Notes: generated from the sequence alone by a model not told the origin. 64,000 nt of DNA from Brachynemurus nebulosus (GCA_035578155.1 JAPWDM010000016.1:3612501-3676500); one strand, 5' to 3'; numbered from the stretch's first letter, positions 48,274-60,510 are shown. Numbers and translations: made by a program.

Positions 48274-49542
48274 GGCTAAGCGCGCACTACGTTTTTTTTT
48301 CCGCTCGGCGTTTTTCCACAAAAGCTGAAAAAGCGTCATCATCGCGCACTACGTTTTTTTTTCAATAGCGGAATTGGCGGGACTTACACATTATTTTTAA
48401 ATGTACGTTCGTTAAGCTGGTTGCACTGGTGCTTTACATTAGCAATATGACGTTATAAAATTAAAAATAATTTTAAAGTATGTAAAACTTTGAATGTTTT
48501 AATATTAATACTTTTTTATTTTTAAAATATTATTAAGAAATAAAAATGATTCAATATTAATTATCAAAATATGTCAAACTTGTGAAGAGATTTCTATTTT
48601 CTTCCATCATTTACATATCTTAGATGATACCCACTCTTCTTTTTAAATAATTAAATTTGTAAAAATATTCATTTACCAAGATCTAAATTATCTTTTTTAA
48701 CTATATTGTAGTCCAGTTTATTAAATTAACTATTTTATCAAATGCGGGACGCTCATTAAGCTTCTTTTACTGGGGCTTTACGATGGCAATGTAACATAAA
48801 ATCAAAAATACTTTTTGTACGCAAAATTTGGTATAATTTAATGACTAAATAAACAAAAATACAAAACAATAAACATATTAAAACATTTTATTTTCAAAAT
48901 ACATAATTATTATGATTAAATACAAATAATACAAAATTAATTATTAAAATGTCACACTTATGAATGGATTCTCATTTCTCTCGCTTCTCCCATTTACATA
49001 TTTAACAAGGGATTTAACCACTCTTCTTTTCAAGTAATTATATTTGTATAAAGATTTATTTACCAAAACCTAAATTACCTTTTTTATCTGTAATGCAGTC
49101 CAATTTATTACTATTTTTTAACAAACTTCTCGCCAAAAACATATTACAACGTTACCTTTATATCAGAATTTTATCCCATACTTCATATATAATTTTTTTC
49201 GTCAAATTTTCCATAAAATTCCAAATCTGGCGATATTTTGACTAAAATTTTATTTTACATACATTTCTGTTGCGTATTAGTGCATCATAATATGATTCAT
49301 AACCACACTAATCAAGAAAACCGCTCGCTGAATTACGCAAGTGCGCGTGTTGTCATATATTTACACGAGTTACAAAAGTGACGCGTTTTTTTTTTTCAGC
49401 AAAAAAAAATGTAACTTTTTGCGTTTTTTTTTTCCGCCGCTGAAAAAAAAAAACGTAGTGCGTTCGCTTATATGGAGTATAATGCTTCACATTTTTTTGC
49501 TGAAAAAAAACAGCGGCGGAAAAACGTAGTGCGCGCTTAGCC
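48274..49542. mobile_element. PIF/Harbinger-like non-autonomous element
   Basis: 1269 bp with TIRs GGCTAAGCGCGCACTACG at both ends (inverted, identical over these 18 bases), flanked by TTA (48271-48273 and 49543-49545), which fits the TWA target duplication of PIF/Harbinger. Second inner copies of GCGCACTACGTTTTTTTT and its complement (48342, ~49440) lie inside the ends. It has no transposase. It is inserted in the dispersed repeat, whose two halves resume on either side. Confidence 0.8.
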
Positions 49543-49545
49543 TTA

Positions 49546-49960
49546 CTGCACTATGAGGATACCAGTGGATTGTATGCGTAAGAGATGTACGTCCAATGAA
49601 CGTCCAATGTAAGTACCAAGGGTACCAAGTCTTTAAAGTTAAGAATTTGTTTTACTCAAAATAATACCAAGTGGACCTTTATCCTTTTTCGCCTGTACTC
49701 GTCAATTTTTGTTATCGGAGGTTTCTTTCAGAAATAAGTTCAATAATATAAATGTCAAAAATGTTCGAGTATCGGATCGTGTTCGATAATAGGGGCTTTT
49801 ACGTTATATTTAACTTCTATTTACAATATCTAAAAAAAAAAAAAAAAAAAAAAACTAAATTTGTAGTAGAAGAGTGGAATGACCACAACATTTGGTCTCG
49901 GGTATACAACTATCAATTACAGCCACTACAGAGTTACGAATTCTTCTGACTACCACCATA
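49546..49960 (-). repeat. dispersed repeat, copy 2, right part, and target of element 3
   Basis: Inverted relative of ~37700-37780 (CGCCTGTACTC). Ends in poly-A (22 A) and sequence into which element 3 inserted. Confidence 0.5.
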
Positions 49961-49966
49961 AGTAGG

Positions 49967-50174
49967 TGTTGTAGTCTTAATTGAAATTGAAAAGCACACG
50001 TTGTATCTTTGATTACATTTTATTTTGTAATTAGAACTACACAGCGGTACAACTTGAATCATAATACATGTGTCATTTTATTTTACAATATATATCATAG
50101 ATATGATATGCACTAATATAGAAGATTATTACATAGCAGTGCTGCCAACTATACTTTTCTAGCGGGATATAACA
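49967..50174 (-). repeat. element 3 3' LTR
   Basis: TGTTATATCC...CTACAACA on the minus strand. It is followed inward by a GTGGGAGAT polypurine-like tract (50175-50183). Confidence 0.9.
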
Positions 50175-50282
50175 ATCTCCCACGCTTAACCGAATTTAAT
50201 TGAATGAATGGTATTTAATTTTTATAACATGAATAATATTAGAAATTCAAAAATTGAGAAATAATGTTGTTATTGAAAATTA

Positions 50283-53200
50283 TTATTCGTCTACGTATTC
50301 CTTCAAGTATGTTGGTCTGTGACGTAGTCGTTCAGACCTGCGCATTATTTGCTGTTGACCATCTTGCTGTTGCCTATTGTACGGCTGACGATTTCTTATA
50401 AAACATTGAGGCACTTCTTGATTCTCTGGCAATCTTTGTATTGCTGGCGTATCTTCATTTTGAGGCACTGGATCGTTTTGATCTTGAACAGCTGGAATAT
50501 CCTGATCTTGTGGAACTGATAATTCGATAAGCTGCTGATAATGATTCTGGGTCGACTGACTTGAAGAAGCCGTTTCAGGATCTGGAGCAAAATGAACTTT
50601 ACGTGGTTGAACTTTTGTGGACCTCAGTTGATCGATATGTCGTTTCAATATGTAGCCATCATCGAGTTTTACAAGATAATGTAGTTTGCCAAATTTACGT
50701 ATAACAGTACCAGTCTTCCATACTGTTTTATTGTTTCGGACATGTAAAACTTGGACTCTTTCTCCCACGCTTATTTGACGCACGCCGGGAACAGGTTTTG
50801 TTGATTTGAATTTGATTTGAGGTTTTAATACATCAAATCGGATTCGAATACGTCTGTGAAAATAAAGTTCTGCTGGGCTTTTTCCACAATTTAGAGGGGT
50901 TGCTCGGTATCTCTGTAAAATTTCGTTGACTTTTGTATGTATAGATCCTGGTTCTGTGGACATAGCTTTTAATTTGCGTTTGAATGTTACGTTCTGCTAA
51001 CCCATTTGTACTAGGATGACCTGGTGCTATTAGTTTTTGAAAAATTCCATTTTTGTTACAGTAAATTTTGAACTGGTCACTAGTAAAAATGGTTGCATTG
51101 TCAGATACCATTATAGAAGGAAACCCATGAGTCGCAAATATGTCGGAGAGAAGATTGATTGAAGTTTGAGTTGTCGGGGCATCGCGTATAATTTTCACTT
51201 CCGCCCATCTGGATTTTGCATCAACGACAATTAAGAAAAAATGATCCTGGAATGGTCCTGCATAATCAATATGTATTCTTTCCCAGTTTTCATTTGGCTC
51301 CTCCCATTGATGTAGTGGAGCTTTTGCAGGTTTAGCTTGAATATTTACACATGCTTCACATGACCTTACCATTCTTTCAATATCACGATCGATTCCTTTC
51401 CAAAAGCAATATCTTCTAGCGAGTTGCTTCATTTTTGTAATACCAGAATGAGTATGGTGTAACTCCTGCAAGATTTGAGGCTGGAGACTTTTTGGAATTA
51501 AAACCCTTTGGCCCTTGAAAAGTATACCATTATTGAGTGTGTAAATTTCTTCAGTTTCGTTACTGTTGATTAATTTGAACATAAGCTTGGAAAGATCTGG
51601 ATCCTTGGCAGTTTCTGACGCCAAAATCTCAGCGTTTATGTGTTCACTTGAAATTTCAAATATTGATAAAAAACATAATTGATTTACTTCTTCATTGATG
51701 ATTTTGTCCGTAGATTGCTTTTCACTTAATTGTGTCGCACGAGATAAACAATCAGCATTTGTATGTTCAGAGCCTTTTTTGTAAACTATTTCATAGTTGA
51801 AGTTTGACAGAAATTCCGCATATCGTAACAATCGGGCTGATGTAATTGCAGGCATCTTGTTATTTTGATGAAATATGCGTGTTAACGGACGATTATCGGT
51901 AACAAGTTGAAATTTTCTTCCGTAGAGGTACATAAAAAGTGATTAATGGTAAATATAATTGCTAATGCTTCACGATCTAATTGGCTATAATTTTTTTCAG
52001 CAGCTGTCAATGATCTTGATGCAAACGCGACCGGACGTTCTATCCCATTAATATTATGCGATAACACTCCTGCTATTCCCGTAGGACTGGCATCACAAGC
52101 TACAATTACCGGTAATTCTGGATCAAAGGGCATTAGAACTTGATCACTAGAAATAATATTTTTGAGTTTTAAAAATGCAGCTTCGCAATTAGCAGACCAA
52201 TAATATTTCGTATTTTTCTGAAGAAGTTGGCGTAGTGGATACGTAATTGAAGATAATTTGGGAATAAATCTGGAGTAATATGTTACCATTCCTAAAAATC
52301 TTCTGACATCATCTACTGTAGCTGGACGTGGCATATCCATAATTGCTTGAATTTTTGCTAGAGATTTTGAAATTTTATTATGTTGAATGACGTGACCCAG
52401 ATACTCAATCTGAGTTTGAAAAAACGAACATTTACTACGATTCAGGTGTAAATCGTGTTCCTTTAACCGCTGGAGACACGCAATTAAATTATTTTTACAT
52501 TCTGCTTCTGTTTCACCATGTACAATAATGTCGTCGAAATATGACATGGTTTTCTTCAAACCGGATAATATTTGTTCTATAATTCGATTGAATTCTGAAG
52601 GAGCTGTTTTTATACCGAAGGAAAGACGATTTACGGTATACGTGCTTTTATGGGTCGATATTGCTTGAATTATACTTGATTCTTCACTTACACGTAGATG
52701 TAAATATGCCTTATATAAGTCTAGACGGCAGAAATACTTTGACCCTTTGAGGCTATTTAAAATTTCATCTATTCGGCGTATTGGATAATTTGCTGATACA
52801 AGTTGCGGATTTACTCCCATTTTGTAATCAACGCAGAGGCGCACTCCTCCGTCAGTTTTGGGAATGATTACAAGCGGAGATCCCCAGTCACTCCTTTCAA
52901 CTTTTGAGATAATTCCTGACTCTTCCAGATCATTAAGTTCCTTTTCGACACGATCTCGGAGCGCATGTGGAACTTCTCGTTCCTTGTAGAAAATGGGTTT
53001 AGCATCTTTACGTAGTTGAAGTGCTACTTCGAAATTTGGAACACAACCTACTTTCTCTGTAAATACTTCATGGAAATTATTAATTATGTTTGAAATTGAA
53101 TTTATTTGATTTATTTGAATTGAATTTATTTCAGGACGATTACTGTCCACTTGTTGAAGGCTTATGTTTAAATGTCGAATCCAAACACGTCCCAAAAGAG

Positions 53201-54551
53201 CATCAAGTTCACTAGGCACAACATACATTTGTTCCATTGATCGACGATTGTTGTATTTTACTTCGACACTGACTTTTCCATATGGAATTACAATTCCTTT
53301 GGTGTACGATCGAAATGCTACCGTAGGAGGTTGAAGGTTTTTGTTGATGTTTAATTTATCGAACTGATTTTTCGGTATTAAGGTGTACCCAACACCGGAG
53401 TCGACTTCGAATTCTTGAGGCTGTCCATTTATTAGCACAGTTATGTAATATTTACTTGCATCATCTTCGTTGTTGTAGTGATCATTTGAATAAATGTCGA
53501 CAATCTGATTTATGCCATACATTTTATGGATTGATTCGTCGTGGTTCCCATTTTGTGCAACTGAATTATTATTATTATTGTTGTTATTTGAAGAATTTAT
53601 TAGCGTTTTAATGCAGACTTGCTGTACATGACCTTTCTTCCCACATGATCTACATTTGAGGTGGTTTGGGTTAGTTCTACATTCTGTTGTTTTATGGTTA
53701 TCTCTACCACACCGTATACATACATGGTCAATACCCAATTGGCTGTAATTAATTTTTGATTTCACACGTGCTGGAGGTCTTGATGATGAACGGTTCCTGG
53801 AACGATTTCTACGTCGATTTGAAGTTGTAGGCCTAGATTGAATTTTATTTATATCATTTATACTGGTTGGCTGCTTCGAGTTGAGTTCGCGGCTGTCAAT
53901 TTTTGATGATTCTAATGACAATGCTTTTTGCACAATTTTTTCAAAATCTGACTCTTCAGATTGAAGAAGTTGTTCACGTATTGTATTGTCTCTTATTCCT
54001 CGAATAAATTGTGCTCGTAGAAACATACTTGAAATGTCGGCATTACAAGCACATGTTGAAACAAACTCGCAATCGTTTATATCACGTCGGAGTAGAGCTA
54101 CATAATCAGCTAGTTTTTGTTCTTCCCCTTGGTACGTTGAAAGAAATCGATGCTGAATTACTAATATGTTTTTCTTCGGGCATAAATGTGTTTCCAGTTT
54201 CTTCACCAGTTCATCGTATTTCACTTCTGACACATTTTTGGGAGCACACAATGATACTAATAATCTGAAGTATGTTGAACCAATAGAATTTACAAGCATT
54301 TGATGGCATAAAGTTTTATTTGCAAATACACCCTTCATTATTAAGTAATTTTCGAATCGTTTATGATACAATTTGAAATTTTCTTTATTTCCATCGAAAT
54401 TTTCAAATGGCGGCAACAGTACTTGTAATGGCAGTTGAATTTGTTGCTGTGTTTGTTGACTTGAAGAATTTGTACTAATCTGTTGCAATAAATCACGTTG
54501 ATTTTGTGCGAACACATCTAATAATAGTTGTTGAAATTGATTTACATCCAT
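50283..54551 (-). pseudogene. gag-pol: element 3 gag-pol, two frameshifts
   Basis: A single gag-pol frame begins at ATG 54551. Seen in order: Gag with two CCHC-type motifs (CIRCGRDNHKTTEC and CRSCGKKGHVQQVC); protease with VDSG in place of DTG; reverse transcriptase with YFDD; RNase H with CDAS; integrase zinc finger (HHTHSG...CEAC) and catalytic DYAGP, SDN and AERN; and a basic, Gln-rich tail. The first frameshift is at a T5 run (51934-51938) in RNase H; the second is near 50965-50990 just after the integrase Glu and restores the original frame. There is no env. VDSG and YFDD are family-type variants, not obviously damage. Defective as read. Confidence 0.88.
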
Positions 54552-54589
54552 GAGGCACTTGAATTATTATTATTTGAAGTTTAATTTTT

Positions 54590-54608
54590 TTTCTCTCGTC
54601 GCCAATTT
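54590..54608 (-). other. element 3 primer-binding region
   Basis: Minus-strand TTGGCGACGAGAGAAAAAA, three bases inside the 5' LTR. The TGGCGACGAG core is common in insect gypsy elements; I cannot name the tRNA. Confidence 0.5.
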
Positions 54609-54681
54609 TGTTGTAGTCTTAATTGAAATTGAAAAGCACACGTTGTATCTTTGATTACATTTTATTTTGTAATTAGAACTA
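54609..54681 (-). repeat. element 3 5' LTR, inner part
   Basis: 73 bp matching the start of 49967-50174, cut by the insertion at 54682. Confidence 0.9.
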
Positions 54682-54915
54682 AGGATGTCGTTTTTTAATC
54701 GATAAATCGAGAAATCGATTAATCGGAAGTATGAAAACCGATTTTTAATCGATTGTTGATTTTGAGATCGATTCACACATCGATTTTTATTTTATGGAAA
54801 TCGCGAAACGATTTTTTTTTTCAAAACATAAATTGCTTTTTTATTTATACGTTGCTATTTGTTTATTAATTTAAATTTATATCTATTATCGGTACTACGA
54901 TTATTAAATTTTAAC

Positions 54916-56700
54916 CCTAGAATCATACGTTGGTCTACGAGTCAAGTTAATCATACATCGGCGTCGTTTCGACGAATGGACTTTTTACGGGGAGTTTTAG
55001 AGTTTATTTGCAAAAAACATTTTTTTTACATAACAAAACTATAAAAACGAACAAAATATTTAAAAAAATTGGATTTGGAAAAATTTTTTAATATAAGGTA
55101 ACGGGCCTAGTTTCTGACCTTTTAAGAGTGACGACTGAGGTTAAACGACAGTAATAAATATAAGTTTAAACTTAAGAGACAATTAATAATTTTATCAACT
55201 AGTTTATGGCTTTCAAAATAAAGTCATACAAGTAAAATAATTATTTGAATTGAATTAATAATTTAAATTAATGTTTTAAAAATTGACAAAAAGGACCCAG
55301 TTTCTGACCTTCAAAATTTCTCATGTGACAGTTTTTGACCCTGACAGTGGCCTAGTTTCTGATCCTTAAATTTAAAAATACAGTTTTTTAAAATTTAATT
55401 TATAAATAATTTTCTATTGATAAAAATGAATGTTTAATGTTATATACGTTATGAAAAATAACAAAAACTAATCGAAGATAACTATAAATAACAAAATAAC
55501 TAACAAAAACTGGTTAGAATTTAATTGGGCCATACCACTTTAGAAGTGAGCCTAGTAATTGACCCTCATATTTCAGTAATAAAAATCATTCTAAGGTATT
55601 TTATAAATATTTTAAAATAAATTTTAAACAAATATTAACCTGCTCATATATTTTTAATTAAGTTTTCATACTTACATGATGAATATTGCACAGATCAAAA
55701 TGAGTACTTTGTAACATAAACTGTTAGGAAACTACCAAAAAAATAGTTTTTACACACATTTTAAACTTAAAAGAATTTTTTTATTTACTTAATATATTCT
55801 AAACTTTTTAAATTGCTGTTCATTAGACACAGAATAGATTACTTTAAATTAAGAATTTATTTTTTTTTCTTATTTAAAATATAGTTTTTTTATTAATTTA
55901 TAACAAAGTTGAAAAGTTCAGAAACTGGGCCAGGGTCAATTACCGGGTCTTTTACCTTAAATATTTATTAATTTTTTTAATCTTTTTATCAAAGGATATT
56001 TTCACTATAAAAATTAAAAAATAGATAAATACATCAGTTGTATCATAAAACATGTGTTTCAAATAATTCATTTATGAGCTATTATGAGTCAGTGGACATG
56101 TGTGACTTTACAGAATGTGAAATTTCTCAGTCATAAATATTCCTATAGACATGTAGTTATTTCCCCATTAGGCACATTTGTAAATTTTCTAAAATTTGTT
56201 AGTAATTTTTCGAATAAGATCTCAAAAAATAATAAAAATTAAAATATTTTCCACAAAATAAATTGTTAACCTTTTATTAAGTCACTTGAAACACATTCTT
56301 TAGTTTTCGATTCAATATATTAAAACTTCAGTATTATGTCGTCTCTATAAGTCAAACAGCTGTAATCATCTTTCACATTATCATAATCATTGAATAAATT
56401 AATTATAACATCCATATCTTTAATAAATTTTAGAAAAATTAGGAAAACTTTTATATGTGGAGTGCAAAATCTTTAAAAAAAAATATAGGTTAATCATACA
56501 TCGTCGTCCTTTTGACGCATACTATTTCAGTATAAAAAAAACGACAATAGCTATAAACAAAATTTATACGTATTATGTGTTATAATAACAAATAAATTAG
56601 ATAACAGAAGTTTCACAGCAACCGGGCACCGACAAGTTGTAGTATTGGAGCAGGTAGAGAAGTTCGTTCGTCGTTTTGACGAGTACGTATGATTCTAGGG
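54916..56700. mobile_element. piggyBac-type element, copy 2 (complete ends)
   Basis: TTAA flanks (54912-54915 and 56701-56704) and TIRs CCCTAGAATCATACGT inverted at both ends, close to the piggyBac pattern. 1785 bp, of which 862 bp is a nested AGGTAA MITE. CATACATCGTCGTC and TTTGACG words recur in the ends. No transposase ORF. Confidence 0.88.
55096..55957 (-). mobile_element. AGGTAA MITE, copy 2
   Basis: 862 bp, inverted relative to copy 1. TA (55094-55095 and 55958-55959) flanks it. The homologous site in piggyBac copy 1 (about 36785, TTAATATAAATATTT) is empty and has one TA. Confidence 0.9.
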
Positions 56701-57769
56701 TTAAGCATCAAACGCATCAAATACATATAATCAAATCTATGCATCAAATCAAATTGTCAAAATTGACAAACTGACAACTGTACCAAGTACCTACCAAACA
56801 ATAAAGTTTAAGCGGGAAATTTAAAAAAAAGAAATTATAATTATTTTTTTATCCCTTAATCTATAAAAAAACTTTGTATATAATTAAATAAAAAAAACTT
56901 CTCAACATTTAGTACAATTTAGATAATGTTTATACAATTAGCATTTTTATATATGAAAATAAAAATTGTCAACTTTGCTGTGATGTTGTGATTCATCTCT
57001 ACACCATAGAATAAAATTTTTAAAAAATGTTGGTAATTGGCGACGCAAAAATTACACGAGCGCTCCTGGTTTTTTAAATTAGAAGCTGTATCAAGTAAAA
57101 AATTTTGTATACGTTTAATTGTCGTTAACAAAATGTACTATACAAATTATGCGCGGATTACTAGATTTTATATCGCACATTAATCGTATACTTACCATAT
57201 ATGTAGTATACATATATAGCCAAATGGATATGAAAAAACGTCCCAACATCACGGTGCAGATTTGGAAGTATTTTGTTCGTTTTGCGCAAACGCGACTTTT
57301 TTAGTGGTAATATGAACCAATCTGAACAGTAAACACGGTAAACACTAATTGATGCATCTACGCAAAACAACTGAGGTGCCTCTGCCCGATGTCTATCCGT
57401 CTCACTTCATCGGAACCACTGCCTCTTATAGGGACTGGCCATATAGTTATAATACATATATGATACGTATATTTTTACTTGATGCTAGTTCTAATTTTAC
57501 CACCAGAGGCGCGAGTGAGAATCTATGCGTCGCCAATTAAGTATGTACAGTTGTATACGCTTATTTTTCTTCTTAAAAAACTTCGAAAGTTCATCTTTCT
57601 GAATTATAAATTTTTACTTAAAAATTACCGCTACTTTTGCAACAGCAAATTTGAATCGATTTCGTGGAATCGATTTTGAATACAATCGATAATTTAAGTA
57701 TCGATTCTTTTGTTGGCAATTACGAATCGATTCAAAAATCGATTTTTTTTTTAAAAACGACATCCTTAA

Positions 57770-58193
57770 CACTTTCAGTCCCACGGCTTCGCCATCCGAA
57801 ACCAAACAAAACTTCCCCAGAGGCCGACCGCGATCAATGATTAATATTGATTAGTTGGTTACGGACTATGTGTGCGATGTTTACCATCATTCATCACACG
57901 GATGTGTTCCTACTCACACTACTTTTTTGGTTTCTATATGTATAAAAAATTTTAAGATAAACAAAAAATACATAAAAAATATTATTTATATTTTTAAATA
58001 AAATTGATTTGAATGTTAGTGTATATGTAGTATGTACGTATGTTTACACTTTTACACATACATGCTGAACTGTGTTGAATCTATTCAGTGTTTAAATCAT
58101 TGTATTTTATGTATTTGTTTATAGTTTTTTATTTTTTTAAATATTGTCGGCTTCCGGGGAAGTTTCCTATAAAAGTGCTCGGGCCTCATAGTG
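57770..58193. mobile_element. TTAA-flanked element, second piggyBac-type family
   Basis: TTAA on both sides (57766-57769 and 58194-58197). Ends CACTTTCAGTCCC and inverted CACTATGAGGCCC. The terminal regions share CGGCTTC, CCCGGAAGC and GGGGAAGTTT words. A diverged copy of one end lies at 14331-14420. It inserted at the right edge of the AGGATGTCG element. Confidence 0.7.
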
Positions 58194-58206
58194 TTAATTA
58201 GAACTA

Positions 58207-58347
58207 CACAGCGGTACAACTTGAATCATAATACATGTATCATTTTATTTTACAATATATATCATAGATATGATATGCACTAATATAGAAGATTATATTT
58301 ATTACATAGCAGTGCTGCCAACTATACTTTTCTAGCGGGATATAACA
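58207..58347 (-). repeat. element 3 5' LTR, outer part
   Basis: 141 bp continuing the LTR after the nested block. It has a 6-bp duplication relative to the 3' LTR. Confidence 0.9.
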
Positions 58348-58348
58348 G

Positions 58349-58757
58349 TAGGGATGGCGGTTTTTTAAAAATAACCGGTTTTCGGTTATTTCGGTTTATT
58401 TTGTGCTCGGTTTAACTTGACGGTTAAAACCGCTTAAAATAACCGGTTTTTAAATAAAAAACCAGTTTTCAAACTTTGAGAATGGTCATATTGACCGAAA
58501 CATGTCATAAGAGCTTTTATATCCAATAAAAGTGGTATTTTGTGAAGTTTTTTTATTTCTGGTCCACTTCACTTAAATTTAACCATGCTTCATCACTTAT
58601 GAATTGAAATAATTTCTGTACCCTTGGCTTTATCTATTTCATTATTGCACTTACGTTAATTTTAAAATTGCAGTTTGTTTTTAGAAAAGAATAGAAGATT
58701 GATTTATTTTTAGTATAAGAATTATTTAATTTTTTAACTTTGAATCGTGATCAATTG
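58349..58757 (+). mobile_element. hAT-like end with AACCGGTTTT-rich subterminus
   Basis: TAGGGATGGCGGTTTTTT, then repeated AACCGGTTTT/CGGTTA words to about 58480. One-ended; the rest is AT-rich without a gene. Confidence 0.4.
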
Positions 58758-59406
58758 CAGGGCTGGGAACTATTTAAAATGATTTCATTTTAAATATGTA
58801 TTTAAAATACAAAATGGCATTTTGCATTTTCTATTTAAAATAAGTTCGGTCAAACCATTTTCCTTTTTGTATTTAAAATGGAAATTTGAATCCATTTTAC
58901 ATTTAAAATGAAAATGCATGTATACTCAAATTTATGTGTATACAATGTTAATTATAGAACTTGAAGTGAACAACTTGAAGTCTAACAAACTGTAAGTTAA
59001 ATGTAAGTTGATTTAATTGACTCAAATTTTTTATAACTCGAGTTGCAATGTCACTTAAGTTAAATTTGTTACTAGAGCTGCAGTTCTCTTAAATCAAACT
59101 TTTCTGACTCAAGTTGTGTAGGTACTACTATTTTTAAAACACGTCGATAAGAAATGTACTTCGAGTAGATGGTTTTCATTATTTTATTTAGAAGTTGCAG
59201 TCGTAGCGTAATCAAGGTTTAGATATGTTAAAGTCGAATTAAATTTTACAATATTGTTAAGTAACAATATTTGAAGAGTTAAGTTTCGTTTTCATATCAT
59301 GTAAACTTTAAAAAAACTTTCTCAAAAGACTGCCTTTATTTAATTTCAGTACGTTTGAACTTTTTTTTAAAATTAATATAAATAATGATAAAAAATTTAT
59401 AGAATA
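58758..59406 (+). mobile_element. hAT element copy 2, 3'-truncated
   Basis: CAGGGCTGGGAACTATTTAA start and ~640 bp aligned to 44892-45540; similarity stops after TTTATAGAATA. The right terminus is missing. Confidence 0.85.
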
Positions 59407-59960
59407 TTTTTTATAAAGTACTGTAAAACACCCTATCTTTACCTATTAAACCTAACTTTACCATACCACACTTTACGTTAAAAAAATTAAAATTTCATAG
59501 TTTATATATTCTTTAGCACTTTTTTTTAATGATGGAGATATTTCTAACAAACTACTGGTGTTATATAAGTTTTTCTGGCATTGCCAGCCGCAATTTCTTC
59601 AAATCATTGAATTTTTTTAGTTCTTATGGTACATTTTGGTTTTAAGCAAGTGTGCAAACTTTAGTTAGTATTTCAAAAAATATACCAGTGACATAGATAA
59701 TTTCATCATATGAAAAGTTACATAACCTCGTAAGTATATAAAATGATTTTTACGTTTACTTATTTGCGTATTATCGAATAATTCGTTTAGGTAAAATTAT
59801 AGCAAATTTGGTAAAATTAGAGTCCTTTAACAAATCCCAACTTTACCACTCAGCGCTGCCAACAGTCAGGGTTGTCAAAAATATACGAATTGCATTATAT
59901 TTTTACACGAATTGAGATGTTATAGTAAAAATCTTTGTTATAGGTTTACATTTGTACAAA
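59407..59960. other. spacer, no gene
   Basis: AT-rich. A possible splice acceptor (TTATAG) is at about 59943. Confidence 0.4.
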
Positions 59961-60163
59961 ATGTCTGGTAAACATCATAAGAAGAAAATTGGTGCAAGGA
60001 CATACAAAAATTATTCTGCAGAATGTTAAATCTAGCAATTGATATGGTAAAAAGTAAACAAATTACAACATTATACACTGAAAAACAATTTGGAATCCAA
60101 AGAAGAACAATAGAGAATAAAATTGAGTATCTTGTTTCGGTTAAAAAGATTCTGATTTTGTAA
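59961..60163 (+). pseudogene. pipsqueak-type HTH fragment, one frameshift
   Basis: ATG 59961 opens a basic start (MSGKHHKKKIGARTYKNYSAE). The frame then breaks by one base near 60020 and continues in the next frame as LAIDMVKSKQITTLYTEKQF then GIQRRTIENKI. That is the pattern of the HTH_psq/CENP-B-like DNA-binding domain found at the N-terminus of pogo/jerky-type transposases and many insect factors. The second frame runs into a consensus donor (GTAAGT, 60160). It could be a first exon with a one-base indel, or a dead transposon fragment. No downstream exon recognised. Confidence 0.55.
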
Positions 60164-60510
60164 GTTAGACAATTTGATTGAAATTGAACATTGATTGATT
60201 TAACCCTGCTTAAACTGTCCTACTGGAAAAGATACAATCCTATAGAATATTTGTCAAATTTTAATGGGAAAAGGCGTATTTCAATAGGATTAATACGGTA
60301 CTTGACTGTATTCAAAATTTGTTTTAAGTGTGAAATAATTTTATGTATTATCCTTAAATATATTCAATTTTAGCAGTGACAAATAAAAATATTCTTTAGT
60401 TATTTAAAAATTCTATTTTGAAAACTACAAATTTTTAGCCTTCATTTAAGTGACTAAAAACGCGGTGGTATTTGAAAATGATGTCATTTTTTTTTTATCA
60501 AATATTTTGT
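60164..60510. other. AT-rich spacer
   Basis: No supported feature. Confidence 0.5.

Larger units (their letters stand above)
54682..57766. mobile_element. AGGATGTCG element with ATCGAT-rich ends, inside the LTR
   Basis: TIRs AGGATGTCGTTTTT and its inverse, with many ATCGATT words inside both ends. A 12-bp direct repeat TAATTAGAACTA abuts both sides (54670-54681 on the left; 58195-58206 on the right, after a later TTAA insertion). Most of its length is the nested piggyBac-type element. It has no transposase. The superfamily is uncertain, because 12 bp is longer than the usual hAT (8) or Mutator (9-11) duplication. Confidence 0.75.
49967..58347 (-). mobile_element. element 3: env-less Ty3/gypsy element with nested insertions
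   Basis: Minus orientation. 3' LTR 49967-50174 (208 bp), 5' LTR 54609-54681 plus 58207-58347 (split). Target duplication GTAGG on both outer flanks (49962-49966 and 58348-58352). Without the nested block the LTRs differ by one base and a 6-bp indel. One gag-pol frame with two frameshifts. The 5' LTR was later hit by the AGGATGTCG element. It was inserted next to a TAGGGATGGCGG hAT-like end (58349 onward). Confidence 0.92.
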
